Shown here one piece after another: positions 32,069 through 40,213 of a stretch of 64,000 nucleotides of DNA; position 1 is the first letter of the stretch; each line of letters starts with the position of its first letter. A program made the translations under genes and the position numbers. Location: the NCBI RefSeq assembly GCF_029714405.1, contig NZ_CP121650.1, positions 8,561,001 to 8,625,000 of the forward strand. Direction: 5' to 3'. This DNA comes from Bradyrhizobium sp. CB82. GTDB taxonomy: Bacteria > Pseudomonadota > Alphaproteobacteria > Rhizobiales > Xanthobacteraceae. The notes beneath the pieces were generated by a model, which saw only the letters and a list, made by a program, of their open reading frames with translations, searched no databases and was not told the DNA's origin.

Positions 32069-34065
32069 AGTGCCACCACCAGGAGCAGGACTATGAGCGC
32101 CACGAACACCAGCGTCAGGTAGCGGCGGATGGTGAGGAACTGGAGGACGTTGACGTGCTCGGTGGCGAAGGTCATTGCCTTTGCAATCGGCGCGTAGAGC
32201 GCCTCCCAGATCAGGTCATGCAGCTCGACAGTGAGCCGCGCGGGCGCTGGCGAGGATGGCGGCGGCATCTCGCCGATCTCGCGAGCCGCAAAGATCACAC
32301 TGCCGAAGACGCGGCGGATCGGCTGTGAGAAGCTCGAGGCCGAGTACTGGATCGCGGGGTTGGGATCGGGATAACCACAATCCCAGGCGGGCGCGCGGCG
32401 CAGGCGATCGGAGGCGAGGCGATGGATGGCGGATGCCGCGGCGGTGCCGCAGAGCGCGATGAAGAGGAAGACGAGGAGACCGTTGTAGGAGCTGCGGCTT
32501 TCCGCGATCGGCACGATCGTGAGCCATTGCAATCCCGTCTGATGCGGCATGACATTGCCGACCATGGCCTTGCTCACCGGCGCCAGCGCATCGATGAACA
32601 GGCCGGGCAGGATCCCGGCGACGAGGCAAAGCGCCGCGAGCGCGAACATCGCAGTCAGCGAGAAACGATCGGTCTCGTGCGCGGTCGCGGCGGCATCGGA
32701 GCGGGAACGGCCGAGGAAGCTGATGCCGTAGAGCTTGACGAAGCAGGCCGCGGCGAAGGCCGCCGCCAGCGCCAATAGACCACCGACCGCGGGGATTGCG
32801 AGCTTCAAGCCCCAGGACGGCAGTTGCGGCGACAGCAGGATCGCCTGAAAGGTCAGCCATTCCGAGACGAAGCCGTTGAAGGGCGGCAGCGCCGAGATCG
32901 CGACGCAGCCGACCAACATCGCGAAGGCCGTGCGGGGCATGCGATGGATCAGCCCGCCGAGCTTCTCCATGTCGCGCGCCCCGGTCGACTCCAGCACCGC
33001 GCCGGCGCCGAAGAACAGAAGACTCTTGAACATCGCATGATTGAACACGTGCAGCAGCGCCGCGGTGAAGGCCAGGGCCGCCACCCAGTCGAGCCCCTGC
33101 GCCTTGAAGGCGAGCGCGAGGCCAAGGCCGGTGAAGATGATGCCGATATTCTCGATGGTCGAATAGGCCAACACGCGCTTGATGTCGCGCTGCATCAGCG
33201 CGTAGAGCACGCCCAGCGTCGCGGTGGGGCCGCCGACCAGTAGCACCACCATGCTCCACCACCACTCCGGCTCCGGCAGCAGGTCGAAGACGATGCGGAC
33301 AAAACCGTAGACGGCGACCTTGGTCATCACCCCGCTCATGAGGGCTGAGACGTGGCTCGGTGCGGCGGGATGGGCGAGCGGCAGCCAGGCGTGCAGCGGC
33401 ACGAGGCCTGCTTTGGAGCCGGCGCCAAGCAGGACGAGGATCACCACCATGCCGGCGAGCGCGGCCGAGGGATGCGAAGCGCGAATCGTATCGAAATCGT
33501 AACCGGCGCCATTGGCGAGCAGGCCGAAGGCGAGCAGCAGCGCCAGCGTGCCGAAGCTTGCCATCAGGAGATAGACGTAGCCGGCGCGAACGTTGTCGGC
33601 CTCGCGATGATGCGCGACCACCAGCGCCCAGGAGGTCAGCGACATGAACTCCCATGCCACCAGAAAACTGAAGGCGTCGTTCGCCAGCACGACGGTGTTC
33701 ATGCCGGCGAGATACGCCGGATAGAACGGCAGCACGCGGCCGGGAGATTCTTCATGCGCGCCATAGCCGAGCGCGAACAGACTCGCGGCTACGCCGCCAA
33801 GATTGACCACGACCAGGAAGAAAGCCGACAGCGCATCGAGACGGAAGTGAGCCCCCAGCCAGGGCAGGCCGATCGGCAGCGTCGCGCTCAACACCGGATA
33901 CGCGGGATCGAGCAGATGAAGAAGCGCGGCGATGCAGAGCGTCGCAGTGACAGCGAGGCAGGCGCCATAGAGAACGGTCGAACCGCGCGGCCGCGTCGAC
34001 AGCGCGATCCCGACCGGCGCCAGCGCCAGCAGCAGTGCCACCGACCATAGCGCCACCGAGATCAT
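32065..34065 (-). CDS. HyfB/NuoL-like antiporter-type membrane subunit
   Basis: A 666-residue polytopic protein, the expected length for hydrogenase-4 subunit B. It carries GAGSKAGLVPLHAWLPLAHPAAPSHVSALMSGVMTK, AYSTIENIGIIFTGLGLALA and a long C-terminal extension past residue 550 with a DCGYP segment. First structural gene of the operon; the ATG at 34065 follows GGGAGCCCTG. Likely an ion-translocating subunit. Confidence 0.92.
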   Translation of the reverse strand: MISVALWSVALLLALAPVGIALSTRPRGSTVLYGACLAVTATLCIAALLHLLDPAYPVLSATLPIGLPWLGAHFRLDALSAFFLVVVNLGGVAASLFALGYGAHEESPGRVLPFYPAYLAGMNTVVLANDAFSFLVAWEFMSLTSWALVVAHHREADNVRAGYVYLLMASFGTLALLLAFGLLANGAGYDFDTIRASHPSAALAGMVVILVLLGAGSKAGLVPLHAWLPLAHPAAPSHVSALMSGVMTKVAVYGFVRIVFDLLPEPEWWWSMVVLLVGGPTATLGVLYALMQRDIKRVLAYSTIENIGIIFTGLGLALAFKAQGLDWVAALAFTAALLHVFNHAMFKSLLFFGAGAVLESTGARDMEKLGGLIHRMPRTAFAMLVGCVAISALPPFNGFVSEWLTFQAILLSPQLPSWGLKLAIPAVGGLLALAAAFAAACFVKLYGISFLGRSRSDAAATAHETDRFSLTAMFALAALCLVAGILPGLFIDALAPVSKAMVGNVMPHQTGLQWLTIVPIAESRSSYNGLLVFLFIALCGTAAASAIHRLASDRLRRAPAWDCGYPDPNPAIQYSASSFSQPIRRVFGSVIFAAREIGEMPPPSSPAPARLTVELHDLIWEALYAPIAKAMTFATEHVNVLQFLTIRRYLTLVFVALIVLLLVVAL

Positions 34066-34099
34066 CAGGGCTCCCGGGTTGCGAGTTGCGCGCGCGTCG

Positions 34100-34399
34100 T
34101 CATTTGTTGTCCTCGCCCGCGCTCGGCAGGGATTTCAGCCGCACGCCGCGGCCGCCGCCGGTCGAGGGCGCGCCCTCGCCGATCAGTTCAATGCCCGCCG
34201 TCGCGAGCGCCTCGACCAGCTTCATCAGGGAATCGACGTTGCCGCGAATGACGCCCTCGGAAGCCTCCATGCGCTGGATCGTCGGCAGTGACAGCGAGCA
34301 GCGCTGCGCCAGTTCGCGCTGGTCGATCCCGAGCAGGGCCCGGGCAGCCCGAAGTTGCGCGGCGGTAATCACTGGGTGAGCCTCCATGGCAAGTGCCAT
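34100..34399 (-). CDS. XRE-family helix-turn-helix regulator of the hyf-like operon
   Basis: A ~99-residue Cro/C1-type protein; the HTH is TAAQLRAARALLGIDQRELAQRCSLSLPTIQRMEA. Two in-frame ATGs are possible (34399 and 34387); the first is used here but neither has a strong ribosome binding site. It is 34 bp upstream of the HyfB-like gene on the same strand and so probably leads the operon. An AT-rich palindrome, TGATGTATCAAGCATCA, lies about 32 bp upstream and may be its own operator. Confidence 0.85.
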   Translation of the reverse strand: MALAMEAHPVITAAQLRAARALLGIDQRELAQRCSLSLPTIQRMEASEGVIRGNVDSLMKLVEALATAGIELIGEGAPSTGGGRGVRLKSLPSAGEDNK

Positions 34400-34430
34400 G
34401 ATTGATAAAGCAGGCATATAACATCTAAAA

Positions 34431-34447
34431 TGATGTATCAAGCATCA
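34431..34447. promoter_or_regulatory. Candidate operator upstream of the XRE/hyf-like operon
   Basis: TGATGTATCAAGCATCA has TGATG/CATCA arms. It lies in the only AT-rich stretch between the XRE gene and the EAL relic, where the operon promoter should be. Confidence 0.4.
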
Positions 34448-34502
34448 ATTATGCTGCATTGCACATCAGGCGGCACGCTCGCGGCCGCAGGGGCCGGATG
34501 CC

Positions 34503-34646
34503 GGCCGGCTGCGGGCGATGGCCGCGCTCGCGAGTGGGGTGAGAATGAAGGCGACGGAAGGCGTCGAAACGCCCGAGCAGCTCGACCGCATCGCGGCGGG
34601 ATGCACGGAAATGCAGGGCTATCTAGTCAGTCGCCCCCTGCCGGCG
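34503..34646 (+). pseudogene. Relic of an EAL (c-di-GMP phosphodiesterase) domain
   Basis: About 48 codons read as the C-terminal part of an EAL domain: LRAMAALASGVRMKATEGVE, then TPEQLDRIAAGCTEMQGYL and VSRPLPA. Intact proteins have TAEGVET, E-QL, GC, QGY and RPLP at the same spacing. One Ala of AEGVET is missing and no upstream EAL sequence is open in this frame, so it is a fragment. No start codon or ribosome binding site is convincing. It fills part of the 645-bp gap between the XRE and MarR genes. Confidence 0.7.
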
Positions 34647-34784
34647 CGGAAGGCAAGCGGCGCTTGCTGTCCCTCGATACGCCTGCACTGCCTGATCGGT
34701 TCGCCGCGGCGTAATCACTGCGAAAGCATTCGCCTTGGGATCAAGCGCAAGCATTGCACCGAGCGTTCGAGACAAGGCAGGTAT

Positions 34785-34952
34785 GTTCCCTCCCCCCTTG
34801 CGGGGGAGGGCCAGGGAGGGGGGTGCCACACGGCACGCTCTCTCGAGAAGGCGACACGAGTCCGCGTTGCTGCGATCCGCGAAAACGCCGTGCACCTTTT
34901 CCCGGGCTACCCCCCTCCCCTACCCTCCCCCGCAAGGGGGGAGGGAGCGCAG
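34785..34952. repeat. Palindromic repeat (GTTCCCTCCCCCCTTGCGG family)
   Basis: The left arm GTTCCCTCCCCCCTTGCGG leads to AGGGAGGGGGGTGCCA. The right arm is CTACCCCCCTCCCC leading to CGCAAGGGGGGAGGGAGCG. It occupies the gap between the EAL relic and the MarR gene and is the best preserved member of the family in the window. Confidence 0.8.
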
Positions 34953-35045
34953 GGTGCCCAGCGGCAAGAACGGTGCCCCAGTAAGTCGGGCAGAAGTCAT
35001 CGCCGTGAGATTCATCGCCGTCGCGCCCCGGAACGACAGCTCGCC

Positions 35046-35576
35046 TCAAAACTCGTTGGCGATCGTGGAGAGCATCGCGATCAGGGCTTCGCGGTTGGCT
35101 CCCCCCAAGAGCTCGTTCAGTCGCGCCTCGTGCTTGGTGGCGACGAGCTTTTTGGCGCGGCCCAATACGGCCTTGCCCTTGTCGGTCAAGACGAGGATGT
35201 GCGAGCGGCGATCGTTGGTGGAGCGGATTCGCGCGCAAAGGTCGCGGCTCTCGAGGTTATCCAGCATGGCCACAAAATTCGGGCGCAGGATGCCAAGCGT
35301 GGAAGCGATCTCGGTCTGATTGCGGCCGGGATTCTTCTCGACCAGCAGCAGCACGGAAAACTGCGCCGGCGTGAGCTGGAGCGAGGCCACGCAGCGCAGG
35401 AAATTCTCGAACACCTTGAGCTGGGCGCGTTTGAGCACGTAGCCGAGCTGCTCGGAGAGTTCGCCAAGCTGAAGGGCCTCGCCGGCATCATCAAGCGCGT
35501 CCCTGCGCGCCCTGGCCGCCTCCGCGCCCTTTGCGGTTGATTCCGCCGACTTTTCCGCCGCCTTGGAAACGGTCAT
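35046..35576 (-). CDS. MarR family transcriptional regulator
   Basis: A 176-residue protein with a ~40-residue charged N-terminal extension, then the MarR winged helix (LTPAQFSVLLLVEKNPGRNQTEIASTLGI, NFVAMLDNLESRDLCARIRS, RRSHILVLTDKGKAV). MarR proteins of related bacteria often respond to aromatic acids or their CoA thioesters. It is divergent from a LIV-type transporter operon (start 35752), and the AT-rich gap between them contains ATAAC-type sequence resembling motifs upstream of pobA and the crotonase gene. Ligand unknown. Confidence 0.9.
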   Translation of the reverse strand: MTVSKAAEKSAESTAKGAEAARARRDALDDAGEALQLGELSEQLGYVLKRAQLKVFENFLRCVASLQLTPAQFSVLLLVEKNPGRNQTEIASTLGILRPNFVAMLDNLESRDLCARIRSTNDRRSHILVLTDKGKAVLGRAKKLVATKHEARLNELLGGANREALIAMLSTIANEF

Positions 35577-35751
35577 CGCCTGTTGCCCGCAATCCCGCTA
35601 GATTTATGCCCGGTGTTCCCCGGCCCTTGAAGTTATATTCGATAATTGTTATGGATCATATCAAATATCGCCAGAAGTTTTCAATGGCCATGAGGGCCGA
35701 TCCACCACGAAAGCGGGATCGGCCCCGACCTTAAGGGGGGAGCGACCGCTC

Positions 35752-36792
35752 TTGAATACCACCATCCTGCTGTTCCTTGTCCAGGACGGCATCACCAACG
35801 GCGCGATCTACGCGCTGCTCGGACTGGCCCTGGTGCTGGTGTTCGCCGTCACCCGCGTCATCCTGATTCCGCAAGGCGAATTCGTTACCTATGGCGCGCT
35901 GACCTATGCCTCGCTCGCCTCCGGCCAGATGCCGGGCACGGCCAAGCTCGCGCTCGCGATGGGCATCGTCGCCTTCGTGTTCGACCTGTTCGCAGGCCGC
36001 AAAGCGCTGCATGGGCGACTGATCCTCCGCACCTTCCTCGCCAACATCGTGCTGCCGGCAGTCGTGCTGGCGGTGACCCTCTACTTCGCCGGCCAGAGGC
36101 CGCCGGTCGCGATCTCGATGGCGCTGTCGCTCGTGATCGTCGCGCTGATCGGTGTGTCGCTCTACCGCATCGTGTTCCAGCCCTTAGCGCACACCTCGGT
36201 GCTCGTGCTGCTGATCGCCTCCGTCGGTGTCCATCTCGCGCTCCAGGGCCTCGGGCTCCTGTTCTTCGGCGCCGAAGGCCAGCGCGGACCGGCAGTGCTG
36301 TCGACCGCCTTCACGCTCGGATCGCTTCGCTTCACCGGCCAGAGCATCACAGTCTACGGCATCACCATCGCCTTCATCGTCGGCCTCTGGCTGTTCTTCG
36401 GCTTCACGCGCTACGGCAAGGCGCTGCGCGCGACCGCCGTCAACCGGCTGGGTGCGCGGCTTGCCGGCATCCGCACCTCGCTGTCGGGGCAGATCGCCTT
36501 CCTGCTGGCGTCCGTGATCGGCGCGCTGTCCGGCATCCTCATCGTCCCGATTACGACCCTCTACTACGACAGCGGTTTTCTGATCGGACTGAAGGGTTTC
36601 GTCGCCGCGATCATCGGCGGCCTCGTCAGCTATCCCTTGACGGCAATCGCAGCGCTGTTCGTTGGCATCGTCGAGGCATTCTCGTCCTTCTACGCCAGCA
36701 ACTACAAGGAGGTCATCGTCTTCATGCTCCTGATCCCGGTGCTGCTGCTGCGTTCGCTCGCAGCCCCTGCGGTCGAGGAAGAGAAGGACTGA
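35752..36792 (+). CDS. LIV-type ABC transporter permease (LivH-like)
   Basis: A 346-residue membrane protein (MNTTILLFLVQDGITNGAIYALLGLALVLVFAV). It is longer than the typical 290 residues because of an extra ~60-residue hydrophobic and charged insertion after the first helices (DLFAGRKALHGRL region). The start is TTG at 35752, eleven bases after AGGGGGG; no ATG in frame fits better. It is first gene of a three-gene operon divergent from the MarR gene. Confidence 0.88.
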   Translation: MNTTILLFLVQDGITNGAIYALLGLALVLVFAVTRVILIPQGEFVTYGALTYASLASGQMPGTAKLALAMGIVAFVFDLFAGRKALHGRLILRTFLANIVLPAVVLAVTLYFAGQRPPVAISMALSLVIVALIGVSLYRIVFQPLAHTSVLVLLIASVGVHLALQGLGLLFFGAEGQRGPAVLSTAFTLGSLRFTGQSITVYGITIAFIVGLWLFFGFTRYGKALRATAVNRLGARLAGIRTSLSGQIAFLLASVIGALSGILIVPITTLYYDSGFLIGLKGFVAAIIGGLVSYPLTAIAALFVGIVEAFSSFYASNYKEVIVFMLLIPVLLLRSLAAPAVEEEKD

Positions 36793-36797
36793 GCGCG

Positions 36798-38567
36798 ATG
36801 AACGACCGTCTTCCCATTCTCGTCTTCGCGCTTCTCATCGCGGCGATCCCGCATCTTCCCGGCGTGCCGCCGTTCTGGATCGTGCTCCTGGACAATATCG
36901 GCCTCGCCGCGCTGGTCGCGATGGGCCTCGTGATGCTCACCGGCGTCGGCGGCCTCACCTCGTTCGGACAGGCGGCCTTCGTCGGCTTCGGCGCCTACAC
37001 CACCGCAGTGCTGTCGACGGCCTATGGCCTGTCGCCCTGGCTGACCTTGCCGCTCTCGCTGCTGGTCAGCGGCCTGCTCGCGGTGCTTCTCGGGCTGATC
37101 ACGGTCCGCCTCTCGGGCCATTATCTGCCGCTCGGCACGCTCGCCTGGGGGCTCGGGCTGTTCTACCTCTTCAGCAAGCTCGAATTCCTTGGGCGTAACG
37201 ACGGCATCTCCGCGATCCCGCCGCTCTCGATCGGCACGTTCAAGATGCTCTCACCCGGCTCGATCTACTACGCGATCTGGGTTGCGGTGATCCTCTCGGC
37301 GGTACTCACCATGAACCTGCTGGACTCCCGCACCGGCCGCGCCATCCGTGCGCTCAGGCGCGGCCATGTCGCGGCCGAAGCCTTCGGCGTGCAGACGCCA
37401 CGCGCGAAGCTTTTGGTGTTCATCCACGCCGCGGTGCTCGCCGGTCTCTCCGGCTGGCTCTATGCGCATCTCCAGCGCGCGGTGAATCCGACGCCGTTCG
37501 GCGCGCAGGCAGGCATCGAGTATCTCTTCATCGCGGTGGTCGGCGGCGCCGGCTATGTCTGGGGCGGCGTGCTCGGCGCGGCGATCGTCGTGGTCCTGAA
37601 GGAGGTTCTGCAGAGCTATCTGCCGCTGATCCTGCCCGGCTCGGGCCAGGTCGAGACCATCGTATTCGGCATCATGCTGGTGGCGCTCTTGCAGCTTGCG
37701 CCCGGCGGAGTCTGGCCGTGGCTGATGTCGTTCCTGCCGCAGAAGGCTGGCGGCAGGAAGCCGGACACCTCGCTGACCCTGCCGGCGCGCGTCCGCGCGC
37801 CCGGCGAGGCAAGCGTACTGCTCCAGGTCGAAAAAGCGCGAAAGCAGTTCGGCGGCGTGATCGCCGTGAACAATGTCTCCTTCGATGTCCAGGCCCGCGA
37901 GATCGTCGCACTGATCGGCCCGAACGGCGCCGGAAAGAGCACGACGTTCAACCTGATCACCGGCGTGCTGTCCGCCACGTCAGGTTCGATCTCGGTGCTC
38001 GGCAAGAAGGTCGACAAGGCGCCGCCGCAGGAGATCGTCAAGCTCGGCATTTCCCGCACCTTCCAGCACGTGAAGCTGGTGCCCGACATGACCGTGCTGG
38101 AGAACGTCGCGATCGGCGCGCATCTGCGTGGCCATTCCGGCCCGATTGCCTCGATGCTGCGGCTCGACCGTGCCGACGAGGCGCGGCTGCTGGCGGAAGC
38201 CGCGCGCCAGATCGAGCGCGTCGGCCTGGGAGAGCAGATGCATCAGCTCGCAGGCTCACTCTCGCTCGGTCAGCAGCGCATCGTCGAGATCGCACGCGCG
38301 CTGTGCGTCGATCCGATGCTGCTGCTGCTCGACGAGCCGGCGGCCGGCCTGCGTCACATGGAGAAGCAGCAGCTTGCGAGGCTGCTGCGCGAGCTCCGCG
38401 GCGGTGGCATGAGCGTGCTGCTGGTCGAGCACGACATGGGCTTCGTGATGAATCTGGCCGACCGCATCGTGGTGCTCGATTTCGGCACCAAGATCGCCGA
38501 AGGCACGCCCGCCACGATCAAGACCAATCCCGAAGTGATCAAGGCCTATCTCGGGGTGGCGGCATGA
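36798..38567 (+). CDS. Fused LIV-type permease-ATPase (LivM-LivG)
   Basis: A 589-residue fusion. Residues 1-~320 are a LivM-like permease ([41 protein letters not shown]). A ~30-residue linker rich in Pro and Ala follows. From ~345 a LivG-like ATPase has Walker [10 protein letters not shown], signature [15 protein letters not shown] and Walker [12 protein letters not shown]. Such fusions are known among aromatic-acid LIV-type systems. The start lies five bases after the LivH stop; the stop overlaps the next gene in ATGA. Confidence 0.93.
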   Translation: MNDRLPILVFALLIAAIPHLPGVPPFWIVLLDNIGLAALVAMGLVMLTGVGGLTSFGQAAFVGFGAYTTAVLSTAYGLSPWLTLPLSLLVSGLLAVLLGLITVRLSGHYLPLGTLAWGLGLFYLFSKLEFLGRNDGISAIPPLSIGTFKMLSPGSIYYAIWVAVILSAVLTMNLLDSRTGRAIRALRRGHVAAEAFGVQTPRAKLLVFIHAAVLAGLSGWLYAHLQRAVNPTPFGAQAGIEYLFIAVVGGAGYVWGGVLGAAIVVVLKEVLQSYLPLILPGSGQVETIVFGIMLVALLQLAPGGVWPWLMSFLPQKAGGRKPDTSLTLPARVRAPGEASVLLQVEKARKQFGGVIAVNNVSFDVQAREIVALIGPNGAGKSTTFNLITGVLSATSGSISVLGKKVDKAPPQEIVKLGISRTFQHVKLVPDMTVLENVAIGAHLRGHSGPIASMLRLDRADEARLLAEAARQIERVGLGEQMHQLAGSLSLGQQRIVEIARALCVDPMLLLLDEPAAGLRHMEKQQLARLLRELRGGGMSVLLVEHDMGFVMNLADRIVVLDFGTKIAEGTPATIKTNPEVIKAYLGVAA

Positions 38568-39295
38568 GCGCGCTGTTGTCAGTCACCGACGCGCATGTCG
38601 CCTACGGCAAGGTCGAGGCCGTGCGCTCGGTTTCGCTCGAGGTCGGCCAAAACGAGATCGTCACCATCGTCGGCGCCAATGGCGCCGGCAAGACCACGCT
38701 GCTCTCCGCCATCATGGGCATTTTGCCGCTGAAGGGCCGGGTCGCCTTTGCCGGCCAGGATCTCGCGCGCTTCGGCATCGAGGATCGCGTTGCGCTGGGG
38801 CTGGGCCTCGTGCCGGAGCACCGCGAATTGTTCGTGACCATGAACGTGGAGGACAATCTGGAGCTCGGAGCCTTCCGCATCGAGGCGGGCAGGGCGAAGA
38901 GCTCGATCGAGCGCGTCTACGCACTGTTCCCGCGACTGAAGGAGCGGCGCAAACAGCTCGCCGGCACGCTGTCCGGCGGCGAGCAGCAGATGCTCGCCAT
39001 GGGCCGCGCGCTGATGGGCGAGCCGAAACTGCTGATGCTGGACGAGCCGAGCCTCGGCTTGGCTCCCATCATCGTCGCCGACATCTTCCGCATCGTCACC
39101 GAGCTGCGCGCCAGCGGCGTCTCGGTGCTGCTGGTCGAGCAGAACGCGCAGGCCGCGCTGAAGATCGCGGACAAGGCTTACGTGATGGAGCTCGGCGAGT
39201 TCGTGCTCTCCGGCAAGGCCAGCGACATCGCCGCCAACGAACGCGTCGCAGCGAGCTACCTCGGCTTCCAGCACGAGGGCGCGAGTGTGCTGTAG
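38564..39295 (+). CDS. LIV-type ABC transporter ATPase (LivF-like)
   Basis: A 243-residue ATPase with Walker A GANGAGKTT, signature LSGGEQQMLAMGRAL, Walker B LLMLDEPSLGL and C-terminal ASYLGFQHEG. It overlaps the fusion gene by four bases. No binding-protein gene follows, so this transporter must use a binding protein encoded elsewhere; the orphan binding protein at 59441-60592 is a candidate. Confidence 0.92.
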   Translation: MSALLSVTDAHVAYGKVEAVRSVSLEVGQNEIVTIVGANGAGKTTLLSAIMGILPLKGRVAFAGQDLARFGIEDRVALGLGLVPEHRELFVTMNVEDNLELGAFRIEAGRAKSSIERVYALFPRLKERRKQLAGTLSGGEQQMLAMGRALMGEPKLLMLDEPSLGLAPIIVADIFRIVTELRASGVSVLLVEQNAQAALKIADKAYVMELGEFVLSGKASDIAANERVAASYLGFQHEGASVL

Positions 39296-39362
39296 CTCTC
39301 CACGAACTCCACTTCCCTTCGCCTCCGCGAGTTCACTGCTACTGATTCATTCGCGGAGAGAC

Positions 39363-39420
39363 CCCCTCACCCGTCTCGCCGCCATGCGGCGAGCCACCCT
39401 CTCCGACAAAGGGGAGAGCG
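39363..39420. repeat. Palindromic repeat, divergent copy
   Basis: The unit CCCTCACCCGTCTCGCCGCC, then a CTCGCCGC/GCGGCGAG hairpin, then ACCCTCTCC and AAAGGGGAGAG has the same architecture as the DUF559-flanking repeats. It lies between the LivF stop and the flavin-oxidase-family gene stop. Confidence 0.5.
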
Positions 39421-39460
39421 GTATGCACCGTCCTCGTTGCATGAGATTCGACGCGCTGCG

Positions 39461-40093
39461 TCAGCTTGTCGTTGCCGCCAACTTCCGTCCCTTCAGTGCT
39501 GCGACATCCGCTTCCAGCTCTGCGATCCTTGCATCACGTGCGGCAAGCGCTGCGGCCACATCGGCCGCGTCGAATTTCTGCGGGATGTGCTGCGGGCAGT
39601 TGGTGTCCCAGGCGGCGATCTTGAACAGGATGACCTGCTCGGGGCGCGCCTTGTAGCCTCTTGGCGTCAGCGATTGCATCAGCGCGTCATCGTCCTCCAC
39701 CACGCGCGCCTCGCCCCAGATCTTCACCCTCCGGCGATGAGCATAGTCCATCACGAAGATATAGGCCTTGGGATTTTCGGAGAGGTTCCCTTGCGTGAGA
39801 TACTGCCGGTTGCCGCCGTAGTCCGCGAAGGCGAGCGTCTGCTTGTCGAGCACCTTCAAGAAGCCCTTGGGGCCGCCGCGGTGCTGGATATAGGGCTGGC
39901 CATCGGTGGAGGCCGTGGCGAGATAGAAACTGCTGGCATCGGCCAGGAACGCCGCGAGATTTTCGTCGACCTCGGTGCGCCAGCCGCGCTGCTCGGCGTC
40001 GGAATACGCCTCGCGCGAGCCCTTTCGTGTCTGAATCGATTTAACTGCCGGGGTGAAAGCAACGTCGCTGGCGTAGATACGGGCGGACGGCAT
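39461..40093 (-). CDS. Pyridoxamine 5'-phosphate oxidase family protein
   Basis: A 210-residue split-barrel flavin-binding protein: DASSFYLATASTDGQPYIQHRGGPKGFLKVLD and AYIFVMDYAHRRRVKIWGEARVV. The C-terminal ~30 residues form a predicted coiled coil (AADVAAALAARDARIAELEADVAAL). Members bind FMN or F420; the substrate is unknown and it is not PdxH. The ATG at 40093 is chosen because it begins the homologous region. It is divergent from a LysR gene across a short promoter with a symmetrical operator. Confidence 0.85.
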   Translation of the reverse strand: MPSARIYASDVAFTPAVKSIQTRKGSREAYSDAEQRGWRTEVDENLAAFLADASSFYLATASTDGQPYIQHRGGPKGFLKVLDKQTLAFADYGGNRQYLTQGNLSENPKAYIFVMDYAHRRRVKIWGEARVVEDDDALMQSLTPRGYKARPEQVILFKIAAWDTNCPQHIPQKFDAADVAAALAARDARIAELEADVAALKGRKLAATTS

Positions 40094-40177
40094 CGGAGCA
40101 TCTCCAGGAAACTGGCGCGTTCTCGCGTCTCTCACGAATAAAATTAGCCCGCCGTCGGTCCAAAACAATCAGCCTGC

Positions 40178-40207
40178 TTGACACTTCATCATTGCAATAT
40201 ATGCAAT
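40178..40207 (+). promoter_or_regulatory. Promoter and LysR-type operator between divergent genes
   Basis: A -35 TTGACA at 40178-40183 and a -10-like TATGCA at 40200-40205 are spaced 16 bp. The palindrome ATTGCAATATATGCAAT at 40191-40207 overlaps the -10 and fits the T-N11-A LysR box. The LysR ATG at 40214 is only ~9 bp beyond the -10, so its mRNA may be leaderless or nearly so. Confidence 0.55.
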
Positions 40208-40213
40208 AAAGCC

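Noticed and set aside
28662..32122. Two long plus-strand frames (about 660 and 590 codons) opposite the hyf-like genes
   Set aside because: Composition is dominated by Arg, His, Gln and Asp, typical of antisense GC-rich DNA; the minus strand carries recognised membrane subunits with coupled starts and stops.
34518..35540. 340-codon plus-strand protein containing the EAL fragment
   Set aside because: Only the first ~43 codons resemble a protein domain; the rest runs through a palindromic repeat and antisense to the MarR gene.
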